Source: Nocardioides jishulii (GTDB taxonomy: Bacteria > Actinomycetota > Actinomycetes > Propionibacteriales > Nocardioidaceae). From it: a stretch of DNA of 64,000 nucleotides. Numbering within the stretch: position 1 is the first letter of the stretch; the number at the start of each line of letters is the position of its first letter. A program made the position numbers and the translations under genes. The notes under the pieces were generated by a model, which was not told the origin of the DNA, searched no databases, and worked only from the letters and a program-made list of their open reading frames with translations. The stretch covers positions 3,472,001 to 3,536,000 of the forward strand of contig NZ_CP040748.1 in assembly GCF_006007965.1 (NCBI RefSeq), read 5' to 3'. Positions 25,681 through 32,385 of this stretch are shown here, piece by piece.

Positions 25681-26076
25681 TCACGAGGACGTCGCACGGG
25701 AGCGTAGGAACAGCATGAGGGCCGTGCCCACCGTCAGAGCGCCAAGCGACACCAACGACACCAGGAGCCTCCCGTCCCAGGCGGCGGCCACCATCGTCCA
25801 GCCCAACCCCACGGCCACGATGCCGTTGAAGAGGTGATCCGAGGGAGAAGCCGCTTTCGGTGACTGCATGCGCGGTCGACGTACGACCATCCAGACGACC
25901 AGCGCAGCCACCACCCCGACCCAGGCCATCCCCAGCCAGAACGTGTAGTGGTCAAGGTCGGAATCGAGCCCCATGAACCACAACACCATCGCCCACATCG
26001 CCAACGGCGTGAGCAAATGGTCCCGCTCGACACCAGCCCTGGATGTGGAGGTGCCGACGCCTCGGTCAGTTGCCAC
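25681..26076 (-). CDS. Putative immunity membrane protein, duplicated copy 2
   Basis: 131 residues, all but identical to the protein at 23295-23690. The GTG at 26076 overlaps the tip remnant ending at 26066. Its right-hand neighbour differs from that of copy 1, so one of the two is out of its original context. Three to four membrane helices are visible. Function is inferred. Confidence 0.55.
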   Translation of the reverse strand: MATDRGVGTSTSRAGVERDHLLTPLAMWAMVLWFMGLDSDLDHYTFWLGMAWVGVVAALVVWMVVRRPRMQSPKAASPSDHLFNGIVAVGLGWTMVAAAWDGRLLVSLVSLGALTVGTALMLFLRSRATSS

Positions 26077-26179
26077 AACTGCCCCGCCTCTTGAGGTGGT
26101 CGATGTAGGTCTTGAGCCAGTGCGCCTCCGCTGCATCGGACGTCACCGGCAGCCGAAAGCTGGAGACAATCACGGCTCT
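26066..26179 (-). pseudogene. RHS tip remnant ending S-C-G-N, copy 2
   Basis: The counterpart of the remnant at 23680-23793, carried by the duplicated segment. It lacks an RHS core and its upstream sequence is unrelated to RHS. It ends inside the start of the membrane protein. Confidence 0.45.
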
Positions 26180-26253
26180 TCCAGCTCGTCGCCACCATCG
26201 TGGCTGAGGGTCGACACACCAATCCCTCGCCCCCTGTCAGGCGGCTCTTGGTC

Positions 26254-26805
26254 TCAACCCCTCCCCGACGGACGCGACGATGGACCGCGATCGTCGTTGA
26301 CGGTGGGGCCCGTGGGCCCGTCCTGCAGTTGCCTCGCTGCAACCAGCGCAAGAACCGTCAGATGCAGCGCACCGAAGAGGCTCACGACCCACAACGCCGG
26401 TAACTCCGCGTGTCGCCCCGCGCTCAAGATCCAGAGCCACACCCCCGCAGTCAAAGTCTCTCCCACCAAGGTCCCCCAAGGAGCCTTCCGATCACGTTTC
26501 CAGCGCGCCAGCGTCCACTTGAGGAAAAGGACAATCAGCAGCGCTAGAGGCAGCCATGCCACTCTCTGATCGACGCCAGGAATGGCCGAAGTCAGGAGCT
26601 GACTCGCCACCACGCCCTGGTAGGTCCAGACGCCCATGAAGATCGCGATCCACCCATACGAAGCGGCCAGCCGGTCCCTGGCCATGACTGCGACAGCAGT
26701 GGCCACCCCCACGACCACAGTGAGCCACGCGGATGACATCGCCCCGGCGGAGGCGAGGACCACGGCAGCGACCCACCAGCGTGTGTGACCAGATCGGGCG
26801 TCCAC
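26254..26805 (-). CDS. Membrane protein downstream of a decayed RHS piece
   Basis: 183 residues with five or six hydrophobic helices, larger than the other membrane proteins of the array. The frame is open upstream into RHS-derived sequence (TAPSGDPLQSTAEGGTVCSM), which would make a fusion. However, a GTG at 26805 with GAGGA 5 nt upstream gives a normal start just before the first helix and is preferred. It may be the immunity protein of a lost tip. Confidence 0.5.
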   Translation of the reverse strand: MDARSGHTRWWVAAVVLASAGAMSSAWLTVVVGVATAVAVMARDRLAASYGWIAIFMGVWTYQGVVASQLLTSAIPGVDQRVAWLPLALLIVLFLKWTLARWKRDRKAPWGTLVGETLTAGVWLWILSAGRHAELPALWVVSLFGALHLTVLALVAARQLQDGPTGPTVNDDRGPSSRPSGRG

Positions 26806-26825
26806 ACGCGTCCTCGTAGATGGCT

Positions 26826-26985
26826 CCGATCCCAGTCCGCCCAGCATGCTGCACACCGTCCCACCTTCCGCGGTCGACTGCAGGGGATCACCCGAGGGAG
26901 CCGTCGCGCACACCGTCCAACCGTTGTAACCCACGTGGTCACCCGACCATCCGAAGACCGGACCGCCTGGACCCGAAGCGCACCT
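26826..26985 (-). pseudogene. Decayed RHS core piece
   Basis: Recognisable RHS sequence in two frames: RVQAVRSSDGRVTTW in one, then TAPSGDPLQSTAEGGTVCSM in another. Compared with the intact unit at 27.3-28.1 kb, a block including the GYNGSSVAAVWRQ part is missing and the frame is broken. No tip follows. Confidence 0.6.
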
Positions 26986-27063
26986 TCGCGTCTGCGCCAT
27001 CGATGCCTGGCCGCGGAGAAGTGGAAGATGCCCCCAAGGCAGCCGTGGGCCCAGGGAGAACCC

Positions 27064-27258
27064 TCAGCTCGGTGGGTGGAACTCATCCCGTCGTCGCAGT
27101 TCCCGCCACACCAATCCTGTGAAGAGCAGAATGATGAGGACAGACGCCAACTGCGAATACCAGGCTCCTGGCATCAGAGCGAGTTTGGCGAGGAGTATTC
27201 CCACCACCATCACGTACGCCGCCAGGAGGGGGCGCTTGGAACTCCGTTCTCCCCCCAT
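27064..27258 (-). CDS. Small two-helix putative immunity protein of RHS unit C
   Basis: 64 residues: a basic start (MGGERSSKRP), two hydrophobic helices joined by a short polar loop, and a charged tail. The ATG at 27258 lies 2 bp after the RHS stop codon, so it is translated with unit C. It is much smaller than the other membrane proteins of the array. Confidence 0.5.
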   Translation of the reverse strand: MGGERSSKRPLLAAYVMVVGILLAKLALMPGAWYSQLASVLIILLFTGLVWRELRRRDEFHPPS

Positions 27259-27260
27259 GA

Positions 27261-28154
27261 CTACGCACCGCCGCCTGCGTTGCATGAGCCTCCAGCACGG
27301 AGCGATTCAAACGTGATGGCCCAGAAACTTGCAGTGACGGTTGTGTCCCACAGGCACGCACGATTGACGCCGTGCTTGCCCATGCCGATCAGCTGGGGAA
27401 GAAGCGTCAAAGCACCAAACGCAGGCACCGCGACGTATTGAGTCGCCTTCGCGAAGTCAGCCCCAAACTGACTCGTGGCCGCGACTTCGACGGCGAACTC
27501 GCCCGTCGGATCGTGATAGTCCAGTGGCTGGTTGCCCACGTACGAATACAGGTTCATCGCGTCCACCGGGTCCTCAGACGCGAACCGACCCACCCCGGCG
27601 TCGTACCAGCGGGCCCGGGCGAAGTGCATCCCCGCGTCACCGTCCCACGCGTGACCGGTGTAGCCGACCGCGTCACCCAGACCTACCGCACCCGTACCGG
27701 CCGGCTGGCCGAAGACCGAGTACGCCGAGGAAGACGCCACCGCGCCGGAAGCATCCAGCGTCCCCGTCACCGACCCGAGACCGTCCAGCATGCTGTACAC
27801 CGTCTCACCATCGGACGTCGACTGCAGCGGATCACCCGAGGGAGCCGTCACGAACGTCGACACCAGCACCCGCGGCTCACCGGCCGTCTGGCGCCACACC
27901 GCCGCCACCGACGACCCGTTGTAGCCCCACGTGGTCACCCGACCGTCCGAGGACCGGGTCGCCTGGACCCGCATCCCGGCCGCGTCGTAGCGGTAGCGCA
28001 CCGTGGCACCCGACGGCTTCACCAGCTCGACCAGCCGGTGCTCGGAGTCCCACACGAACCGGGTCGTCGCGCCCGAGGCCCGCACCTTCTTCGACGTCAG
28101 GTTACCCTCGCCGTCGTAGGTGTAGTCGTGCTTCGCATCGCGCACCAGGCACAC
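27261..28154 (-). CDS. 5'-truncated RHS gene with variable tip (unit C, longest)
   Basis: 297-codon frame with the best-preserved RHS sequence of the array. YD-type repeats (YDGEGNLTSKKVRASG, VRYRYDAAGMRVQA) are followed by the core through SEDPVDAMNLYSYVGNQ and YHDPTGEFA. A tip of about 75 residues ends G-S-C-N-A-G-G-G-A. The RHS similarity starts abruptly at about 28140, in the middle of a repeat, directly after a foreign tip remnant, so the 5' part of the gene was cut off by recombination. There is no ribosome site at the first ATG. RHS proteins deliver such tips to other cells; this piece could serve as a donor for tip exchange. Confidence 0.75.
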   Translation of the reverse strand: MCLVRDAKHDYTYDGEGNLTSKKVRASGATTRFVWDSEHRLVELVKPSGATVRYRYDAAGMRVQATRSSDGRVTTWGYNGSSVAAVWRQTAGEPRVLVSTFVTAPSGDPLQSTSDGETVYSMLDGLGSVTGTLDASGAVASSSAYSVFGQPAGTGAVGLGDAVGYTGHAWDGDAGMHFARARWYDAGVGRFASEDPVDAMNLYSYVGNQPLDYHDPTGEFAVEVAATSQFGADFAKATQYVAVPAFGALTLLPQLIGMGKHGVNRACLWDTTVTASFWAITFESLRAGGSCNAGGGA

Positions 28155-28300
28155 ACGGTCGCCCCATTCTTCTCGGTGGCCGCGTCTGCCACGATGCTGA
28201 TCGCGGACACCAGGAAGCCAGTGGCCGCTGCTGTGTCAAAGGGGGTCCCGGCAAGACAACTGGCCGTCGCTCTGGATCGGTTTGGGCACCTGACGGATGT
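28155..28300 (-). pseudogene. Tip-like remnant between units C and D
   Basis: One frame reads TPFDTAAATGFLVSAISIVADAATEKNGATVCAW, with the hydrophobic helix and late cysteine seen in other tips, and then runs into the unit C repeat out of frame. It has no core of its own. It is probably the end of another lost cassette. Confidence 0.35.
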
Positions 28301-28311
28301 CACCGAACTGC

Positions 28312-28764
28312 TCATGCCCCTGCGGCCGCACCGAGCAGCATCAGCAGGACCCCCGCCGTCAGGAAGAGCGGCACAGCCACCGGAGCAACTGAACGTCGCC
28401 AGTGGGCGACACCGCCGAGGACCAGGCTGACGACACCCGCCATCCACATGGACAGACGGGCATCGACCGACACCGACGACACCGCCGCCACCACGAGCAC
28501 CACCGCGAAGAGACCAGTCAGGCGCACTCGCTCCGCGGACGGGCGCCCCGAGCGCGTGTTACGGTCCCGCTCCGGCTCCTCGGTGAGCCAGCCGATCATC
28601 AGCATTCCGATCACGATCAGGACCCCGAGATACCACCAAGTGGGTCCTAGGGCGATCTCATGGGCGGCCACCGCCAGGACGAAGCCGGTTTCACCTCCCC
28701 GCCACCGCTTGAATCTGGTTGTGCCACCTGTTGGCTGACTCGTCGGCACGTCATCGCGTGTCAC
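28312..28764 (-). CDS. Putative immunity membrane protein of RHS unit D
   Basis: 150 residues, four hydrophobic helices. The GTG start overlaps the RHS stop as GTGA (28764-28761), a classic coupled arrangement. It is a close paralogue of the protein at 29457-29897: both share RSGRPS-ERVRLTGLFAVVLVVAAVSSVS and an AHWRRS-AP segment. The tips before these two genes are also related, which supports a matched toxin/immunity family. Function is inferred from position and this co-variation. Confidence 0.62.
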   Translation of the reverse strand: MTRDDVPTSQPTGGTTRFKRWRGGETGFVLAVAAHEIALGPTWWYLGVLIVIGMLMIGWLTEEPERDRNTRSGRPSAERVRLTGLFAVVLVVAAVSSVSVDARLSMWMAGVVSLVLGGVAHWRRSVAPVAVPLFLTAGVLLMLLGAAAGA

Positions 28765-29453
28765 AGGTCCACACACCTCGTCCTCAGCCCGTTCAGAGTG
28801 GTGGCAACGGCCAGCACAAACTCCGCCATGAGCCACTTGGACATCCCGAAAATCACAGCGCCCCTCTGGGTAGGAGCGGCCATGAGAATCATGACAGCCT
28901 GAACGTGGAGGGCAGACCATGCCACCCCCGAGAGGTAGTCATTCCCTGCACAACCTCCCAGTCGATCATCGTTGGGAAAGTGCTTGAGGAACGAATGAGC
29001 CGCCATGACACCCGAGGTGAAGTACATGACGAACCACGCGCCCACACTGCCGACAATCCGCATGCCGTTGTCAAGGAAGCCCGCGTAAGAGAACGCCATC
29101 CGTCCAGTCGGATCAACCCAATCCATCGGCTGGTTGCCCACGTACGGGTAAAGGTTCATCGCATCCACCGGGTCCTCAGACGCGAACCGACCCACCCCCG
29201 CGTCGTACCAGCGGGCCCGGGCGAAGTGCATCCCCGCGTCACCGTCCCACGCGTGACCGGTGTAGCCGAACGCGTCACCCAGACCCACCGCACCCGTACC
29301 GGCCGGCTGGCCGAAGACCGAGTACGCCGAGGAAGACGCGACCCCGCCGGAAGCATCCAGCGTCCCCGTCACCGACCCGAGACCGTCCAGCATGCTGTAC
29401 ACCGTCTCACCATCGGACGTGGACTGCAGCGGATCGCCCGAGGGAGCCGTCAC
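28761..29453 (-). CDS. 5'-truncated RHS fragment with hydrophobic tip (unit D)
   Basis: 230 codons, intact core from TAPSGDPLQSTSDGETVYSM to DWVDPTGRMA. The tip is about 105 residues, with FSYAGFLDNGMRIVGSVGAW, an internal G-G-C-A-G-N and the end T-R-C-V-D-L. The frame opens with a GTG only 4 bp after the stop of the preceding membrane protein, exactly at the V-T-A-P-S-G-D-P point where several other pieces of the array also begin. It could be translated by re-initiation from the gene before it. The tip is related to units B and E. Confidence 0.72.
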   Translation of the reverse strand: MTAPSGDPLQSTSDGETVYSMLDGLGSVTGTLDASGGVASSSAYSVFGQPAGTGAVGLGDAFGYTGHAWDGDAGMHFARARWYDAGVGRFASEDPVDAMNLYPYVGNQPMDWVDPTGRMAFSYAGFLDNGMRIVGSVGAWFVMYFTSGVMAAHSFLKHFPNDDRLGGCAGNDYLSGVAWSALHVQAVMILMAAPTQRGAVIFGMSKWLMAEFVLAVATTLNGLRTRCVDL

Positions 29454-29456
29454 CGC

Positions 29457-29897
29457 TCATGTCCCTGCGACCGCACCGAGCAGGATCAGCAGTACTCCTG
29501 CCATGAGGAAGAGCGGCGCAGCCAGCGGAGCGGCGGAACGCCGCCAGTGGGCCACACAGCCGAAGACCAGGCTGACGACACCCGCCACCAACATCGACCA
29601 GCGCGCGTCGAGCGACACCGACGACACGGCCGCCACCACAAGCACCACCGCGAAGAGACCGGTCAGGCGCACCCGCTCCACGGAAGGGCGCCCCGAGCGC
29701 GTGTGGCGGTCCGTCTCTGGCTCAGCCTCCGAAATGGCCACACCGATCATCCCGACTCCGCAGACGACTAGGAGCGCCAAGAACCACCAACTAGGTCCCC
29801 ACGCAATCTCCCGTGCTGCCCAGGCCAGGATGAGCCCGGCGAATAGCGCCGACCCACGACTGTCTCGATTCACACCACCCGTGCGCTGACTCAACAT
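29457..29897 (-). CDS. Putative immunity membrane protein of RHS unit E
   Basis: 146 residues, four hydrophobic helices, paralogue of the protein at 28312-28764. The ATG at 29897 lies 13 bp after the RHS stop at 29911; a GTG at 29924 that overlaps the tip gene is also open. Shared residues with the paralogue begin around the S-Q-x-T-G-G near the start, favouring the shorter form. Role inferred. Confidence 0.58.
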   Translation of the reverse strand: MLSQRTGGVNRDSRGSALFAGLILAWAAREIAWGPSWWFLALLVVCGVGMIGVAISEAEPETDRHTRSGRPSVERVRLTGLFAVVLVVAAVSSVSLDARWSMLVAGVVSLVFGCVAHWRRSAAPLAAPLFLMAGVLLILLGAVAGT

Positions 29898-29910
29898 GCG
29901 GGGGTTCCCG

Positions 29911-30231
29911 TCACCGGTTCTCACACGTCGTCCTCAGCGAGTTCAGAGCGCCACCTATTGCCACCGCAAGTTCCACCATCAGCAGCTTGGCTCTTGCGTA
30001 GACCATCGCTCCCCGGTCTGCGGCCATCACTCCTGTGGTGGAGTACGCGACGATCAAGGCTCCCGTGGTGCCGACAAGCCGCGCGCCACTGTCCATCAGG
30101 CCGCCGTAGAAGACCGCCTCCCCACCGGCAGCATCCAGCGTCCCCGTCACCGACCCGAGACCGTCCAGCACGCTGCACACCGTCTCACCATCGGCTGTCG
30201 ACTGCAGCGGATCGCCCGAAGGAGCCGTCAC
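29911..30231 (-). CDS. Core-deleted RHS fragment with hydrophobic tip (unit E)
   Basis: 106 codons. It begins with the same TAPSGDPLQSTADGETVCSVLDGLGS stretch as other units, but jumps in frame from the D-A-A-G-G after SVTGT straight into the tip (EAVFYGGLMDSGARLVGTTGA). About 80 codons of the core, including the D-P-T-G boundary, have been removed. The tip ends T-T-C-E-N-R. The exact in-frame join leaves an uninterrupted tip frame, so it may be more than random decay. Confidence 0.62.
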   Translation of the reverse strand: MTAPSGDPLQSTADGETVCSVLDGLGSVTGTLDAAGGEAVFYGGLMDSGARLVGTTGALIVAYSTTGVMAADRGAMVYARAKLLMVELAVAIGGALNSLRTTCENR

Positions 30232-30247
30232 GAAGCTCTGGACCAGC

Positions 30248-30436
30248 TCATGCTGGTTTGCTGGACAGGAGGGGAACCCAGGCGAGCAAGGTCAGGAGGA
30301 GCGCTGGAAGCGCCCACGCTCTCAGGACGAGAACTATCAGCACTGAACCAGTCCACGGGACAGACAACGCGACGAGGTCCCACACACCGGCCGCCGGCCA
30401 CGACATCACAGCGCCCACCGCGTAGCCACCGGCAGC
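30248..30436 (-). pseudogene. Shortened relative of the membrane protein at 23784-24179
   Basis: The frame reads GYAVGAVMSWPAAGVWDLVALSVPW, then jumps to ALPALLLTLLAWVP, matching the other protein with its third helix region deleted. It has no good start codon and overlaps the end of the next gene. It marks another displaced cassette. Confidence 0.5.
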
Positions 30437-30438
30437 GG

Positions 30439-30669
30439 TCAGTCCTTGGACGGGCGGTTGCCGCGCCGCAGCCGAGCCCACCGCACGAGTCCGACGATGC
30501 CGACGAGACACCCGATGCCGGTCACCGTAACTCCGATGCCCAGCTTGGCACCCATACCGTTTCTCTGCACGTCGTCCAGCGCCAGACACAGCCAGAACAG
30601 CGAGGAGAGACTGAGTGCAAGCATGAAGACGGCAAACTCACCGCTCCGCTCGAAGTCGCTCTCACTCAT
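30439..30669 (-). CDS. Small two-helix membrane protein at the head of the array
   Basis: 76 residues: acidic start (MSESDFERSG), two hydrophobic helices, basic tail (RWARLRRGNRPSKD). It is not recognised. It is the first gene of the array in the direction of transcription. No strong ribosome site precedes the ATG. It may be an orphan immunity protein. Confidence 0.45.
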   Translation of the reverse strand: MSESDFERSGEFAVFMLALSLSSLFWLCLALDDVQRNGMGAKLGIGVTVTGIGCLVGIVGLVRWARLRRGNRPSKD

Positions 30670-30954
30670 AGCGACTCGAGCATGTCTCTGATGCCGCGTT
30701 CCCGGCGACCAGAACTCCGGTTTCTACCCAGAATGAGGGATAAGGGGTCTAGACCTACTGTCCTCGTCCCGAAAGCAAGAAAAAGCACCAAATGGCAGGT
30801 TTTACCCCGTCTCAAGTGGGCATACTGCGCTCGGTCTCGCGCCATGTCTCGGGGATGGCGCGACTCGGACGGGCACTGATTCGTCAGTGCACCGCTGACC
30901 GGACGAGAGTCATCCCGACGCCCCGCGGCTCGCCCCTACGCTGCGGGGCGTCTC
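30670..30954. other. Intergenic region at the head of the RHS array
   Basis: About 285 bp without a gene, somewhat richer in A/T than its flanks. On the right it ends in a stem-loop (30918-30952) beyond the GT87 stop. A promoter for the array would have to lie here, but I see no clear -35/-10 pair. Confidence 0.4.
30918..30952 (-). terminator. Stem-loop after GT87 gene
   Basis: GACGCCCCGC (30918-30927) pairs perfectly with GCGGGGCGTC (30943-30952), beginning 2 bp past the GT87 stop codon. No T-run follows on the reverse strand, so it is a likely but not textbook terminator. Confidence 0.6.
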
Positions 30955-32358
30955 TCATTTCTGGGTCGCGGGCCGCGCATCCACCAGTGCTGACTCGACG
31001 GCAGGATCACGGCCGCCCACGGGATCCTCGTCAGGGTCGAGCACGCCGCGGACCACCATCGCGACCAACCACAGCTGCGCGGCGATGCGCAGCGCGATCG
31101 CCGCCCAGTAGATGACCGAGTACTCGCCCTGGGCCGGATCCAGGAGGCCGCCGAGCCACCACCAGACGGCGGCGAAGTAGAAGATCTCACCGGCCTGCCA
31201 GATGAGCAGGTCGCGCCACCTCGGGTGGGCGAGCACGGCCAGAGGCAGCAGCCACAGGACGTACTGCGGGGAGTAGACCTTGTTGACCAGCAGGAAGCCG
31301 GCCAGGATCAGGAAGCCGAGCTGGGCGAAGCGCGGTGACTGCGGGGCCTTGAGACCCAGCACCAGGACGCCGACGCACCACAGCAGGAAGAAGGCCCACG
31401 AGCCGTCGTTGATCAGGCCCACGTCGATCCAGGTGCCCGGGCCCATCATCTGCTGGACCATCAGCCAGACCGACCCCAGGTCGGCGCCACGGTCGGAGTT
31501 GAACGACCAGAACACCTTCCACTGCTCCGGACCGGTCAGCAGGGCTGGAGCGTTGGCGAGCAGCCACGCCACGGCGGCACCCAGGAACGCTCCCGCCAGG
31601 GCCGTCCACCGACGACCCCGCAGGCAGATCACGAGGACCGCGCCGAGCAGGAAGAGTGGATAGAGCTTGACCGCCGTCCCCACTCCGATGAGTACGCCGG
31701 TGAGCACCGGCCGGTCCTTGGCCCAGGCCCACGCGGCCCCCGCGACGAAGACCACGGCGAGCAGGTCCCAGTTCATGATGCCGGTGACGGCCAGCGCAGG
31801 GGCCAGCGCGAAGCCGGCCGCGTCCCACGGACGTCGCCGGGTCACGCCGGCCATGAACCAGGTCGTCAGCAGGGCGACCAGGGCGAAGCCAACGGCGTTG
31901 ACCGCGACGTACAGGGTGCCTTCGCGGGGCATGTCACGCGCGGGGTCGTCGACGTCGGGGGCTCCGCTGAGCGCCCAGGTGACCACGCCGGTGCCCCACG
32001 CCCAGTAGGAGATCCCGGCGGGATACTCCATGACCTCGAACTCCGCGCGGACCTCGGCGTCGTCGGTGTAGGGCCAGTGCAGGTCGGCCATGCCACGCAA
32101 CCCGTAGAGGAAGGGCAGGTCGGAGTAGCACATGTGGGTGTAGCGCAGGGTGTTGTCCTGCCACTCGTCAGCAGCACACGGCGCCTTGGCGAGCATCCCC
32201 GCCGCGAACGTCAGGGCGGTGAGCACCAGCAGTACGCGCACCGGTGACCACCACGGGTGACGCCCGGCCCGCTGGCCCATCGGGCCCCCGACCGACTCTG
32301 ACAGCGCGGCCACCGTCGGGTCGTCGTGGGTGGGGTGCACCCACGACGACTCGCTCAC
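30955..32358 (-). CDS. GT87 (DUF2029) membrane glycosyltransferase next to ponA
   Basis: 467 residues with ten or more hydrophobic helices. It has the GT87-like first loop (NTLRYTHMCYSDLPFLYGLRG) and a VLIGVGTAVKLYPLFLLGAV segment in mid-protein. It should move a sugar from a polyprenyl-phosphate carrier outside the cell. From memory, genes of this type follow ponA in mycobacteria and Streptomyces, so a cell-envelope role is likely. The GTG at 32358 has GGGAGGGAC just upstream; an ATG at 32382, 4 bp after the ponA stop, is an alternative. It is co-transcribed with ponA. Confidence 0.78.
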   Translation of the reverse strand: MSESSWVHPTHDDPTVAALSESVGGPMGQRAGRHPWWSPVRVLLVLTALTFAAGMLAKAPCAADEWQDNTLRYTHMCYSDLPFLYGLRGMADLHWPYTDDAEVRAEFEVMEYPAGISYWAWGTGVVTWALSGAPDVDDPARDMPREGTLYVAVNAVGFALVALLTTWFMAGVTRRRPWDAAGFALAPALAVTGIMNWDLLAVVFVAGAAWAWAKDRPVLTGVLIGVGTAVKLYPLFLLGAVLVICLRGRRWTALAGAFLGAAVAWLLANAPALLTGPEQWKVFWSFNSDRGADLGSVWLMVQQMMGPGTWIDVGLINDGSWAFFLLWCVGVLVLGLKAPQSPRFAQLGFLILAGFLLVNKVYSPQYVLWLLPLAVLAHPRWRDLLIWQAGEIFYFAAVWWWLGGLLDPAQGEYSVIYWAAIALRIAAQLWLVAMVVRGVLDPDEDPVGGRDPAVESALVDARPATQK

Positions 32359-32385
32359 CGTCCCTCCCTGCGGCGAGCCCATGCC

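Larger units (their letters stand above)
25603..26217. repeat. 615-bp direct repeat, copy 2
   Basis: Second copy of the segment at 23217-23831, same orientation. Differences seen include A/G in the CCCCAC(A/G)GCC stretch, A/T at CCG(A/T)TGAAG and A/G at GAG(A/G)GA. Left of the copy the DNA is RHS core in both places; right of it the two flanks differ. Confidence 0.9.
22168..30669 (-). other. Array of orphan RHS tip / membrane-protein cassettes
   Basis: About 8.5 kb, read right to left, made of RHS 3'-end pieces and small multi-pass membrane proteins. Five RHS frames of varied completeness (ending at 29911, 28761, 27261, 24905 and 22556) and several tip remnants each lead straight into a membrane protein gene. 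RHS pieces share near-identical core DNA and then diverge sharply after the D-P-T-G motif, the standard boundary of variable toxic tips. No RHS N-terminal region, secretion gene or transposase is present. The layout is that of displaced toxin/immunity modules next to a polymorphic toxin locus whose parent gene lies elsewhere or has been lost. The array sits inside otherwise conserved origin-proximal gene order, between the GT87 gene and the rpsF/nfo/femX block. Confidence 0.8.

Noticed and set aside
26254-27000. RHS-membrane protein fusion of 248 codons
   Set aside because: The frame is open through RHS-derived DNA, but a GTG with a good ribosome site at 26805 begins just before the first helix, so a fusion is less likely.
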